Shown here: piece by piece, positions 1-5,330 of the stretch
Numbering within the stretch: position 1 is the first letter of the stretch
Layout: every line of letters begins with the position of its first letter
NCBI GenBank assembly: GCA_900544525.1
Contig: UQVN01000100.1
Span: 1 to 10,589, forward strand
Origin: an uncultured Eubacteriales bacterium
Lineage (GTDB): Bacteria > Bacillota > Clostridia > Lachnospirales > Lachnospiraceae
DNA length: 10,589 nucleotides
Direction: 5' to 3'
The notes under the pieces: model-generated
Seen by the model: the letters and a program-made list of their open reading frames with translations, nothing else
Databases searched by the model: none
Told to the model about the DNA's origin: nothing
Position numbers and translations under genes: made by a program

Positions 1-46
1 GTTTTCCTATGCACTCCCAATTGTACGCAAAAAACCGCAAATTCAA

Positions 47-67
47 GTGATCGTGAAACACGATCAC
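47..67. repeat. 21-bp perfect palindrome beyond the recombinase gene
   Basis: Arms GTGATCGTG (47-55) and CACGATCAC (59-67) are perfect reverse complements around AAA. It lies 47 bp past the stop codon of the minus-strand serine recombinase and is GC-richer than its surroundings. It could be a terminator stem for that gene, but no strong T-run follows on the minus strand (TTGAATTT). A protein-binding or recombination site is equally possible. It contains GTGAAACA, the right half of the chromosomal parS consensus, but the left half does not match. Confidence 0.6.
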
Positions 68-114
68 AATTTAAGGTAAAGGCAGTCACCAAAAAAGAAT
101 TGGAGTAAACTACA

Positions 115-696
115 TTATTTTTTACTGTATAGATTAATATAATTATAATATGTACGTTTTCCAATTCCTACTTCATGGCAAGCATTGGTTACATTACTTC
201 CATTATTAACTAATGTAATTACCTTATCTACTTTGTCTTTAACGTCAGGACGACCAAACTTAACACCACGCTTTTTAGCTGATTCAATGCCCTCTCTTTG
301 CCTTTCTAATGTTGTTATTCTCTCTTGTTCAGCTACAGAACTCAGAACCTCCAGTATTATATTATTAATCATTTCAATAACCCATTGTTGCCCGTCTAGT
401 TCAATTAGTGTAGTAGGCATATTTAAAATTCTTAAAATGACACCTTTTTCTTTGAAATAATTGAATTCTCTTATTGTATCTCTCTTATTTCTAGAAAGTC
501 TATCCAGTGCATGAATATATACTATATCACCAGCTACTACCAATTCTTTTAGCTTTTGATAATTTTTTCTGTTGGTATTTTTGCCACTTAGTTTATCACT
601 GTAAATATTTTTTATATCAACGTATTTTGTTAAACTATCGATTTGTCTGTCTAATTTTTGTTCTTTTGTAGATATACGAGCATAACCATAAATCAT
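115..696 (-). CDS. Small serine recombinase (resolvase/invertase family), copy 1
   Basis: This is a 193-aa site-specific recombinase of the Tn3 resolvase / DNA invertase type, which cuts and rejoins DNA through a covalent serine link. The N-terminal catalytic domain begins GYARIST, with the nucleophile at Ser9. LDRLSRN at 64-70 supplies the conserved Asp65, Arg66 and Arg69. A long helix (about 105-140) with EQERI leads to GRP (148-150), and a C-terminal helix-turn-helix (about 167-188) binds DNA. The length is normal for the family. The start is placed at the third of three in-frame ATGs, because GGTGAG precedes it and catalytic serines of this family sit at residue 9-10; the earlier ATG (711) would overlap the upstream gene. 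It follows the XRE gene by one base, so the two are probably cotranscribed and translationally coupled. The likely job is plasmid multimer resolution or inversion, but the target site is unknown. Confidence 0.93.
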   Translation of the reverse strand: MIYGYARISTKEQKLDRQIDSLTKYVDIKNIYSDKLSGKNTNRKNYQKLKELVVAGDIVYIHALDRLSRNKRDTIREFNYFKEKGVILRILNMPTTLIELDGQQWVIEMINNIILEVLSSVAEQERITTLERQREGIESAKKRGVKFGRPDVKDKVDKVITLVNNGSNVTNACHEVGIGKRTYYNYINLYSKK

Positions 697-697
697 A

Positions 698-940
698 TTA
701 CTCACCATCATTATTAAGAACTACTGATCTAGCAGCTTTATTGAGTCCATATTTTGGTTTTAAGATTATTTCATAGTCTAAAGCATCCATTATTTTAATT
801 AAACTCTCAGTATTAGGATTATTTGTTCTTAGTATTGTATTTAAACTTGTTGGATTTGTATAGTTCAACTTTTGACTAAGATCTTTTTGAGTCATATGTT
901 CTTGATTTAAAATTTTTTTTATTGCTTGTTGTGCTTTCAT
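698..940 (-). CDS. XRE-type helix-turn-helix regulator
   Basis: This 80-aa protein is a minimal Cro/C1-like DNA-binding domain. Residues 16-40 (TQKDLSQKLNYTNPTSLNTI) form the helix-turn-helix, followed by the typical ESLIKIMDALDYEIIL segment, in which repressors of this class weigh a stacked helix against a final hydrophobic strand. The start is ATG 940, with AGGTGA just upstream. A GTG at 949 is also in frame but forms part of that ribosome site. The gene sits at the head of a two-gene minus-strand operon with the serine recombinase and is divergent from the accessory operon. By analogy with plasmid repressors it probably regulates its own promoter and perhaps the plus-strand promoters opposite, but no operator can be assigned from the sequence alone. 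Confidence 0.85.
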   Translation of the reverse strand: MKAQQAIKKILNQEHMTQKDLSQKLNYTNPTSLNTILRTNNPNTESLIKIMDALDYEIILKPKYGLNKAARSVVLNNDGE

Positions 941-1025
941 ATTATTCACCTCGAATATTATTATATTTTACAGTAACGATTGATTCCAATAGAAATATTA
1001 TAAATTCTTAATTTTAAACAGTGTA

Positions 1026-1051
1026 TAAAAGTGGTCTTTATTGCACTTTTA
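1026..1051. repeat. 8-bp hairpin in the XRE leader region
   Basis: TAAAAGTG (1026-1033) and CACTTTTA (1044-1051) are perfect inverted repeats around a 10-nt loop. If the minus-strand promoter at 1085-1112 is used, the hairpin lies in the 5' leader of the XRE mRNA; otherwise it may be an operator. The role is unknown. Confidence 0.4.
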
Positions 1052-1084
1052 GATAATACGCATTAAACAGTATTTAATAAAAAA

Positions 1085-1112
1085 ATTATACTTATAAGGA
1101 CTGAATAATCAA
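1085..1112 (-). promoter_or_regulatory. Possible promoter for the XRE-recombinase operon
   Basis: On the minus strand, TTGATT (1112-1107) and TATAAT (1090-1085) are 16 bp apart, a reasonable sigma-A promoter. It would give a leader of about 140 nt. An alternative closer to the gene is TTGGAA (989-984) with TATAAT (965-960) at 18 bp, which would leave a leader of only about 13 nt. The sequence does not decide between them. Confidence 0.4.
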
Positions 1113-1165
1113 CTATTAAAAAAAATACGTATTTATAAGTGTTTGATATTAAATTTAATGATAAT

Positions 1166-1194
1166 TTGCTAATTTACCTTTTATGTATTATAAT
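1166..1194 (+). promoter_or_regulatory. Promoter of a putative small RNA
   Basis: TTGCTA (1166-1171) and a perfect TATAAT (1189-1194) are separated by exactly 17 bp, which predicts transcription from about 1201. No start codon with a ribosome site follows before the terminator at 1213-1256, so the transcript would be noncoding. Confidence 0.6.
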
Positions 1195-1200
1195 ACAAGT

Positions 1201-1256
1201 GCCTAAGGGTTTGATATTCGTTTGTAATCTTGCAGGATCAACGAATATCTTTTTTT
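1201..1256 (+). ncRNA. Putative ~56-nt small RNA
   Basis: This is the predicted transcript between the promoter at 1166-1194 and the T-run ending at 1256. It would consist of a short single-stranded 5' end (GCCTAAGGGTTT) and one stem-loop that is also its terminator. The loop TGTAATCTTGCAGGATC may fold further through ATC/GAT. It lies just upstream of a separate promoter for the accessory operon, so it does not look like that operon's leader. Short, strongly terminated RNAs like this are common plasmid copy-number or control RNAs, but no target or known family is recognised. Confidence 0.5.
1213..1256 (+). terminator. Strong intrinsic terminator of the small RNA unit
   Basis: GATATTCGTT (1213-1222) pairs perfectly with AACGAATATC (1240-1249) across a 17-nt loop and is followed at once by seven T residues (1250-1256). 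It lies in the middle of an intergenic region rather than behind a gene. Confidence 0.8.
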
Positions 1257-1283
1257 GTTTCTAAATAAGTCTTATAAATTTAC

Positions 1284-1361
1284 ATTAAAAGGTAGACAAT
1301 ACACCTTTTGTGTGATATAATAAGTATAGAAATAAAGAAAGGGGTACTCAAGGGAGTACAA
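1284..1361 (+). promoter_or_regulatory. Promoter and palindromic leader of the accessory operon (module copy 1)
   Basis: The -35 TAGACA (1293-1298) and the -10 TATAAT (1316-1321) are 17 bp apart. The spacer carries CAC-N7-GTG (1302-1314). A palindrome with arms GTACTC (1344-1349) and GAGTAC (1354-1359) around AAGG follows, probably inside the transcript. Bases 1284-1306 are identical to 5463-5485 in front of parA, and the -10 and the palindrome also match there. Shared control of the two operons is the simplest explanation. Confidence 0.8.
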
Positions 1362-1372
1362 AGGTTAAAAAA

Positions 1373-2053
1373 ATGGATAAAATAATTGATAAGATTAAAA
1401 AGCTGATGGCAATCGCTGAGGATCCTGGGGCTAGTGATCAGGAAATTCAACTGGCTACTTATAGAGCAAATAAGCTTATGATTAAACATAAAATTACAGA
1501 ACTTGAATTAAATGAAGATAATAATGGTGACATTATTCAAAAAACAATGAATCAGTATTATACAGGTTATCTATATTGGACATTCAGAAATATTTGTAAA
1601 TACAATCGAGTTAATGCTTATTATCTAGGTAAAATAAACAGTAAATGTCAATTTAAATACGTTGGATATGAGAAAGAAGTTGCATTATGTGAAAGTGTAG
1701 TAATTCCTGTACTAGATTATTTGGAAAGAACAATCAAAGAACTTAAAGAATGTTATATTGGAGACATGGATTTTAGAGTATATAAACGTGATTACTGCCG
1801 TGGATTTGCAAAAGGTATAGAACAGCAGTTGAAAAACTCTTTTATTGATATGAATATTGATAAAAAATATGAACTTATTTTAACAGATCTACATCCAGCT
1901 GTAGTAGATTATGTTAGAACACAAATGAAAATTAGAACAGTCAAAACTAATTATACAAATGAAAGTGAAGATGCTTATGAACTCGGTCTAAAGGATGGCA
2001 GCAAATATGAAATTAAACAAAGTACTCCGAGAAAACAAATTAATAAAAAGTAA
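1373..2053 (+). CDS. DUF2786 domain protein
   Basis: This 226-aa protein is of unknown function. Residues 1-47 match the DUF2786 pattern: a KIKKLMAIAEDPGA helix, then acidic residues with repeated Ala, and ANKLMIKHKI. The C-terminal half has two further motifs common in such proteins, YKRDYCRGFAKGIEQQL (137-153) and AYELGLKDGSKYEI (201-214). Family members are found mainly in phages and plasmids, and no biochemical role is established. No transmembrane segment or catalytic motif is apparent. It is the first gene behind the promoter at 1293-1321. The ribosome site is AAAGG (1360-1364), 8 nt before the ATG, and the palindrome lies immediately upstream of it. Sharing a promoter module with parA suggests a maintenance or DNA-linked role, which is inference. 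Confidence 0.85.
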   Translation: MDKIIDKIKKLMAIAEDPGASDQEIQLATYRANKLMIKHKITELELNEDNNGDIIQKTMNQYYTGYLYWTFRNICKYNRVNAYYLGKINSKCQFKYVGYEKEVALCESVVIPVLDYLERTIKELKECYIGDMDFRVYKRDYCRGFAKGIEQQLKNSFIDMNIDKKYELILTDLHPAVVDYVRTQMKIRTVKTNYTNESEDAYELGLKDGSKYEIKQSTPRKQINKK

Positions 2054-2068
2054 AGGTAAGTAGATAAA

Positions 2069-2257
2069 ATGATAAAAGTAATAAGCTATGAAGAATATAT
2101 AAAAACGCCATCATTGAGAAATCAATACAATGATACAATTGCAAAATGTCATTTATATAATTATGGAGGTGTTTTTATTGAATTTATTTTAGGAAGGGCA
2201 GATGTTATGGAAATTGAGGATATTGAATATTTAGACATAGATTTTGAAAGAAAATAA
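2069..2257 (+). CDS. Small hypothetical protein (62 aa)
   Basis: A short acidic protein, MIKVISYEEYIKTPSLRNQY..., ending in IEDIEYLDIDFERK. No family is recognised, and no membrane segment or metal motif is seen. It starts 15 bp after the DUF2786 stop. AAAGG (2053-2057) is the only ribosome site and is rather far from the ATG (11 nt), so expression may rely on coupling to the upstream gene. Its place within the operon and its ordinary codon use support a real gene, but its short length limits certainty. Confidence 0.6.
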   Translation: MIKVISYEEYIKTPSLRNQYNDTIAKCHLYNYGGVFIEFILGRADVMEIEDIEYLDIDFERK

Positions 2258-2335
2258 TGCTTTAAGTTTTAAAATATTATTCTATAAACACATTATATAA
2301 ATAGATATATGCCGAATAGTAGGAGAAGAAATGAA

Positions 2336-2788
2336 ATGAAAAAGGATAAAAGTGCATTAAGGATTGAAAAGGAAGAAATACTTAAGTCTTCCCAAAATAA
2401 TTTTTTGGAAACAATAAATTATTTACCTGAATTAATTGGGAGTGAAAAGCAGGTAAAGTGGGCTAATGATATAAGGAATAATTTTGTTGAAAAGGCTAGA
2501 AAAAACATCAACATGCATATATACTCTTATCCACGGATGAGATACCATGCTCTTGAATTTTATGTTTTATCGCATATTCTTTTAAAAGAAACAAAGGCGG
2601 AATATTATATAAATAATAGAATGGCGTTGCAAAAACCAATAATTGCTACTGACTTTGCAGATGATTACATACTTATGCATTTAAATGAATATGATCCAGA
2701 CAATTTTAGAAATACTATTTTAGATCTAATTAAAAATGGTATTTCTTATAAAGAAATAATTAAGAAATTAGATAGAAAGGAAATCTAA
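2336..2788 (+). CDS. GSEKQ-motif mobile-element protein, function unknown
   Basis: A 150-aa protein whose best landmark is LIGSEKQVKWANDIR (33-47). This motif recurs in many uncharacterised proteins of Bacillota phages and plasmids. The rest is mainly helical by appearance, with no membrane segment or obvious catalytic set. The C-terminus (NGISYKEIIKKLDRK) looks like a short helix-turn-helix-like or coiled tail. An earlier in-frame ATG at 2309 lacks a ribosome site, while AGGAGA at 2321-2326 is well placed for ATG 2336, so the shorter form is preferred. It is followed after 2 bp by the next gene, which indicates cotranscription. Confidence 0.8.
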   Translation: MKKDKSALRIEKEEILKSSQNNFLETINYLPELIGSEKQVKWANDIRNNFVEKARKNINMHIYSYPRMRYHALEFYVLSHILLKETKAEYYINNRMALQKPIIATDFADDYILMHLNEYDPDNFRNTILDLIKNGISYKEIIKKLDRKEI

Positions 2789-2790
2789 AA

Positions 2791-3393
2791 ATGGAGATAG
2801 CGGTTAAAGAGTTAAGGCAAGATATATTTAACTATTTAGAGGATACAATAAAGAAAACACCACAAGAATTTAAAAATCTTATCGATTGCATCATTGAATT
2901 TAAAAATAAATGTGATATTGATCTCTCAATTTTAGTTAATTATGATTTTGATGGATTTGGGGAATGTTGGGGTATGTCTATTAGAATAGCAGAATGTAGA
3001 AGTATTCTTGCTCATATTGCAGAAAGCGAACAAGTGCTAATAAATACTGAAAGTATTGTATACTGTCTAAATGATGATATTAATTATTATATATTAGACT
3101 ATTTGAGTAAAAAGTATCCTTTTTTTAATGAAGAAGATGATGATAATTATGATGAAGAATTATCTGAAGATTTGTATGAAGAATTATATAAATCATTAAA
3201 AAAAGATGAAGAATTTATAAAATATAAAAATAATTATTTTTATATGAGAGTGGCAGAAAAAATAAAAGAAATTATAGAAGCTATTTTAGATGATTCTGAA
3301 TTTGCTGATAAAAGTGATGAAATACATTCTTTAAAATTAAGCCATAACAATAAATTATTAATTACGTTTGGTGTTCCTTACAACATTCATTAA
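2791..3393 (+). CDS. Acidic hypothetical protein (200 aa)
   Basis: I do not recognise this family. The protein is acidic, with a marked Asp/Glu cluster at about 113-130 (NEEDDDNYDEELSEDLYEEL). The N-terminal half (VKELRQDIFNYLEDTI, then YDFDGFGECWGMSIRIAECRSI) looks globular, and the C-terminal part is a long helical stretch. No signal peptide or membrane segment is seen. AAAGGAAA (2776-2783) is a good ribosome site for the ATG, and the 2-bp gap to the previous gene indicates translation from the same mRNA. A highly acidic plasmid protein could mimic DNA or bind a basic partner, but this is only speculation. Confidence 0.78.
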   Translation: MEIAVKELRQDIFNYLEDTIKKTPQEFKNLIDCIIEFKNKCDIDLSILVNYDFDGFGECWGMSIRIAECRSILAHIAESEQVLINTESIVYCLNDDINYYILDYLSKKYPFFNEEDDDNYDEELSEDLYEELYKSLKKDEEFIKYKNNYFYMRVAEKIKEIIEAILDDSEFADKSDEIHSLKLSHNNKLLITFGVPYNIH

Positions 3394-3457
3394 TTATTAA
3401 AATGATAGGATAAAATTTTCTAGATTTTAAATGTAAAAATGTAGTGCCAGAGTATTT

Positions 3458-3475
3458 GAAGAAAACCGTTTCTTT
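3458..3475. repeat. Hairpin in the gap between accessory genes
   Basis: GAAGAAA (3458-3464) and TTTCTTT (3469-3475) pair around ACCG, with one G-T pair. ACCG can instead pair with CGGT (3477-3480), so the two folds exclude each other. The 120-bp gap otherwise holds no gene and no convincing promoter. Confidence 0.3.
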
Positions 3476-3513
3476 CCGGTACAGATGGCTAATATTAAGG
3501 AGTGAAATAAAAA

Positions 3514-3825
3514 ATGATAACAAAATTAGAACATAATTTTACGAAAAATACTAAGATTTATTTTGAACATAATGTAGAAATAAATGAGAACAGCTATTTA
3601 ATAATTTTTGGTCATCATATAAACGGTGGTTTTATAGCAATACCAGACTGGAATATTTGTTGTGAAGCATCTGCTAACAGTGACAGTAGTTATTATAATC
3701 GAATGAAATTAATCGATGCAGGAATGGATGAAATTACTGCAAAAGAAATTTCTGAATATATTAATTTATGGATTGAAGTCAATATCATGGATTGGAAAAA
3801 TATAAATGATAAAATCATTAAATAA
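3514..3825 (+). CDS. Small conserved plasmid protein with IPDWN motif (possibly DUF6618-like)
   Basis: A 103-aa protein with no catalytic motif that I can assign. The central stretch GGFIAIPDWNICCEAS (38-53), followed by YYNRMKLIDAGMDEITAKEISEYI (60-83), resembles a small family of Bacillota mobile-element proteins in which an IP-W-CEL motif is followed by an (Y/W)N-KL motif. I recall this as DUF6618, but the number is from memory and uncertain. The ribosome site AAGGAGTG (3497-3504) precedes the ATG. A 120-bp gap separates it from the upstream gene, so it may have additional local control, although no clear promoter was found. Confidence 0.75.
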   Translation: MITKLEHNFTKNTKIYFEHNVEINENSYLIIFGHHINGGFIAIPDWNICCEASANSDSSYYNRMKLIDAGMDEITAKEISEYINLWIEVNIMDWKNINDKIIK

Positions 3826-3865
3826 ATTAATTGAAAATATGAAAAAAGTTAGGAGGTCATGAAGT

Positions 3866-4093
3866 ATGCCAAAAATTACAGTATATGCTAATTACGAGTT
3901 CATAAATGATAGTGATAATTGTTATGATAATGGGGAACTTTCAATACTGTATGAAGTACCAAAATCGTGGATTAATTGGAATGAAGAAAAACGACAAGAC
4001 TGGCTGGAAAAAAACAGCGATAAAATAGATAAAGCATTTAATGATGCTATGGTTGTTTATCATGTTAGTGAACTCTATGATGATGTTGAATAA
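3866..4093 (+). CDS. Small hypothetical protein (75 aa)
   Basis: A 75-aa acidic protein, MPKITVYANYEFINDSDNC..., with a Trp-rich middle (SWINWNEEKRQDWLEKN, about 34-50) and an acidic end. No family is recognised. The start is secure: a near-perfect AGGAGG (3851-3856) lies 9 nt before the ATG. Another ATG at 3859 is too close to that site and leads only to a 10-codon frame. The gene is 40 bp after its neighbour, within the accessory operon. Confidence 0.72.
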   Translation: MPKITVYANYEFINDSDNCYDNGELSILYEVPKSWINWNEEKRQDWLEKNSDKIDKAFNDAMVVYHVSELYDDVE

Positions 4094-4195
4094 AAAGAGA
4101 AACTAATATTAATTTACTGTAACCAGTCGACGATGTTATACAAAATATTTATAATAAAATGTAATGGGTACAGCGAAAAAGGGAGAAATACCTAT

Positions 4196-4534
4196 ATGAT
4201 AAAAAAATGTATTGTTTGTGGAAAGAAATTTAATTCTAAAAATGGAATAATAACCTGTTCGGATATGTGTTACGAAATAAGAAATAAAGAACGTTTAGAA
4301 AAAAATGAGTTGATTAGACAAAATAAATTAAAAAGAGAGCATAAGCAATGTCCTGTATGCGGTAAAAAGTTTGAAGTAAATAAAAGCCATCTTGTATACT
4401 GTTCGGCAGAGTGCAGAGAAGTAGCTACTAAAGATAAGAAAAAGAAATATTTTAAAAATTACTACAGTGAGAATAGAGATAAAATAATAGAAAACAATTC
4501 AATAAATCAAAAAAAGAAAGCGGGCAAAATTTAG
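4196..4534 (+). CDS. Twin zinc-ribbon protein
   Basis: A 112-aa basic protein with two tandem zinc-binding units. The first has Cys5, Cys8, Cys21 and Cys25 (CIVCGKKF ... CSDMC), and the second Cys52, Cys55, Cys69 and Cys73 (CPVCGKKF ... CSAEC). Each is CxxCGKKF followed by a CSxxC knuckle, a form seen in small DNA- or RNA-binding proteins of phages and plasmids. A charged linker separates the units and a Lys-rich tail follows. The longer reading frame from 4133 adds 21 residues with no ribosome site, while AAAAAGGGAG ending at 4185 serves ATG 4196, so that start is preferred. The stop codon lies inside the operon's terminator. A nucleic-acid-binding role is inferred; the partner is unknown. 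Confidence 0.82.
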   Translation: MIKKCIVCGKKFNSKNGIITCSDMCYEIRNKERLEKNELIRQNKLKREHKQCPVCGKKFEVNKSHLVYCSAECREVATKDKKKKYFKNYYSENRDKIIENNSINQKKKAGKI

Positions 4535-4552
4535 ATTTGCCTCTTTTTATTT
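4523..4552 (+). terminator. Intrinsic terminator ending the accessory operon
   Basis: GGCAAA (4523-4528) pairs with TTTGCC (4536-4541), followed by TCTTTTTATTT. The stop codon of the zinc-ribbon gene (4532-4534) lies in the loop. Confidence 0.75.
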
Positions 4553-4562
4553 AAAAAACTTG

Positions 4563-4620
4563 AAACCCCACATGAGAGTATATGTGGCGGTAGTGTTATT
4601 ACATATGTGGTTTTAGGTTT
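4563..4620. repeat. Alternative hairpins upstream of the second recombinase
   Basis: CCACAT (4568-4573) can pair with either of two ATGTGG copies (4582-4587 or 4605-4610). In the longer fold, AAACC (4563-4567) also pairs with GGTTT (4616-4620). ACATATGT (4601-4608) is itself palindromic. The arrangement suits an attenuator or a compound protein site such as a recombinase res region, and no T-run follows. The function is not established. Confidence 0.45.
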
Positions 4621-4639
4621 GGTCAGTAGATTAATATTT

Positions 4640-4661
4640 AAGTAGGTCATTTGACCTACTT
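4640..4661. repeat. 22-bp palindrome, copy 1 (AAGTAGGTCA / TGACCTACTT)
   Basis: Perfect 10-bp arms surround TT, 36 bp before the second recombinase gene. A possible TATAAT (4667-4672) lies just beyond, so the palindrome would cover the -35 region of that gene's promoter. TTTGTTT follows, so a terminator is also possible. The same arms recur at 7272-7293, which favours a specific protein-binding site. Confidence 0.7.
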
Positions 4662-4697
4662 TTGTTTATAATGGCTTTCTAAAAGGAGGTAATAAAG

Positions 4698-5306
4698 ATG
4701 AACTATGGTTATATTAGAATATCATCTAAAGATCAAAATTATGAAAGGCAATTAAAAAATTTAACAGAATATGGAATCAGAAGGGAGAATATATATATAG
4801 ATGTAATTTCTGGAGCAACATTTAACAGAAAAAATTACAAACGATTAATAAGAAAAATTAAAGAGGGAGATTTAATCGTAATTCATGAATTGGATAGATT
4901 GGGTCGCAATTATGCTGAGATAATGGAAAACTGGACATATATAACAAAGAAAAAGAAAGCCGATATTAAGATTTTAAGTATGACTTTGCTTGATACGACT
5001 GTTGCAAAGGATATATTAGGAACTTTTATATCAGATCTAGTATTACAGATATTGGGCTTCACTGCACATCAGGAGCGTGAAAATATTCGAAAAAGACAAG
5101 CTGAAGGAATCGAGATTGCAAGAGCAAATGGGATAAGATTTGGGAGACCAGAATTAGATTTACCTGATAATTTTAAAGAAGTTGTAAAAAAACAGGAAAA
5201 TAAAATATATACAGTTAACGAAACTTTAACGATCCTTGATATGAAAAAAACTTCATATTACAAGTATAAAAAAATAGTTAAGCAGAGTGTAGAAGGGATG
5301 AAATAA
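4698..5306 (+). CDS. Small serine recombinase (resolvase/invertase family), copy 2
   Basis: A 202-aa serine recombinase. GYIRISS places the nucleophile at Ser9, and HELDRLGRN (63-71) supplies Asp66, Arg67 and Arg70. The long linking helix includes HQERENIRKRQAEGI (124-138), followed by RFGRPE (147-152). The C-terminal DNA-binding part (about 172-192, TVNETLTILDMKKTSYYKY) is a short helix-turn-helix. It is clearly related to the minus-strand copy at 115-696 but quite diverged, so it is not a recent duplicate. AAAGGAGGT (ending 4689) is a strong ribosome site for the ATG. It is a single-gene unit: a terminator precedes it, its own terminator follows, and hairpins with a 22-bp palindrome lie immediately upstream, where resolvase res sites are usually found. 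Multimer resolution is the likely role. Confidence 0.94.
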   Translation: MNYGYIRISSKDQNYERQLKNLTEYGIRRENIYIDVISGATFNRKNYKRLIRKIKEGDLIVIHELDRLGRNYAEIMENWTYITKKKKADIKILSMTLLDTTVAKDILGTFISDLVLQILGFTAHQERENIRKRQAEGIEIARANGIRFGRPELDLPDNFKEVVKKQENKIYTVNETLTILDMKKTSYYKYKKIVKQSVEGMK

Positions 5307-5320
5307 TCATCTCTTTTATT
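5295..5320 (+). terminator. Intrinsic terminator of recombinase copy 2
   Basis: GGGATGA (5295-5301) pairs with TCATCTC (5307-5313), including one G-U pair, around AATAA, and is followed by TTTTATT. The stop codon is within the loop. Confidence 0.7.
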
Positions 5321-5330
5321 AAGTAAAAAA

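Larger units (their letters stand above)
950..1372. other. 423-bp divergent intergenic regulatory region
   Basis: No protein gene is visible here. From left to right it holds a hairpin (1026-1051), a possible minus-strand promoter for the XRE/recombinase pair (1085-1112), a plus-strand promoter with a terminator 19 bp beyond it (1166-1256), and the promoter and palindromic leader of the accessory operon (1284-1372). It is extremely AT-rich. No iteron array is evident. Confidence 0.7.

Noticed and set aside
185..460. Plus-strand reading frame of 91 codons
   Set aside because: It lies wholly inside the minus-strand serine recombinase, whose catalytic motifs are clear. The translation has no family resemblance and no ribosome site.
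1421..1427. GATCCTG in the DUF2786 mRNA, complementary to CAGGATC in the small RNA loop
   Set aside because: A 7-nt match is expected by chance in a window of this size, and it lies well inside the coding region, away from the ribosome site.
1280..1489. Minus-strand frame of 69 codons
   Set aside because: It overlaps the promoter and the start of the DUF2786 gene on the other strand; its hydrophobic translation is an AT-rich antisense artefact.
2165..2187. Strong SD-like GGAGGTG inside the 62-aa gene, suggesting an internal start
   Set aside because: It encodes Gly-Gly-Val in frame, the only standard start nearby (TTG, out of frame) stops after four codons, and no product worth naming results.
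4651..4672. TTGACC with TATAAT as a promoter for recombinase copy 2
   Set aside because: The spacing is only 10 bp, far from the usual 16-18; any -35 at proper spacing falls in the left arm of the palindrome and is weak.
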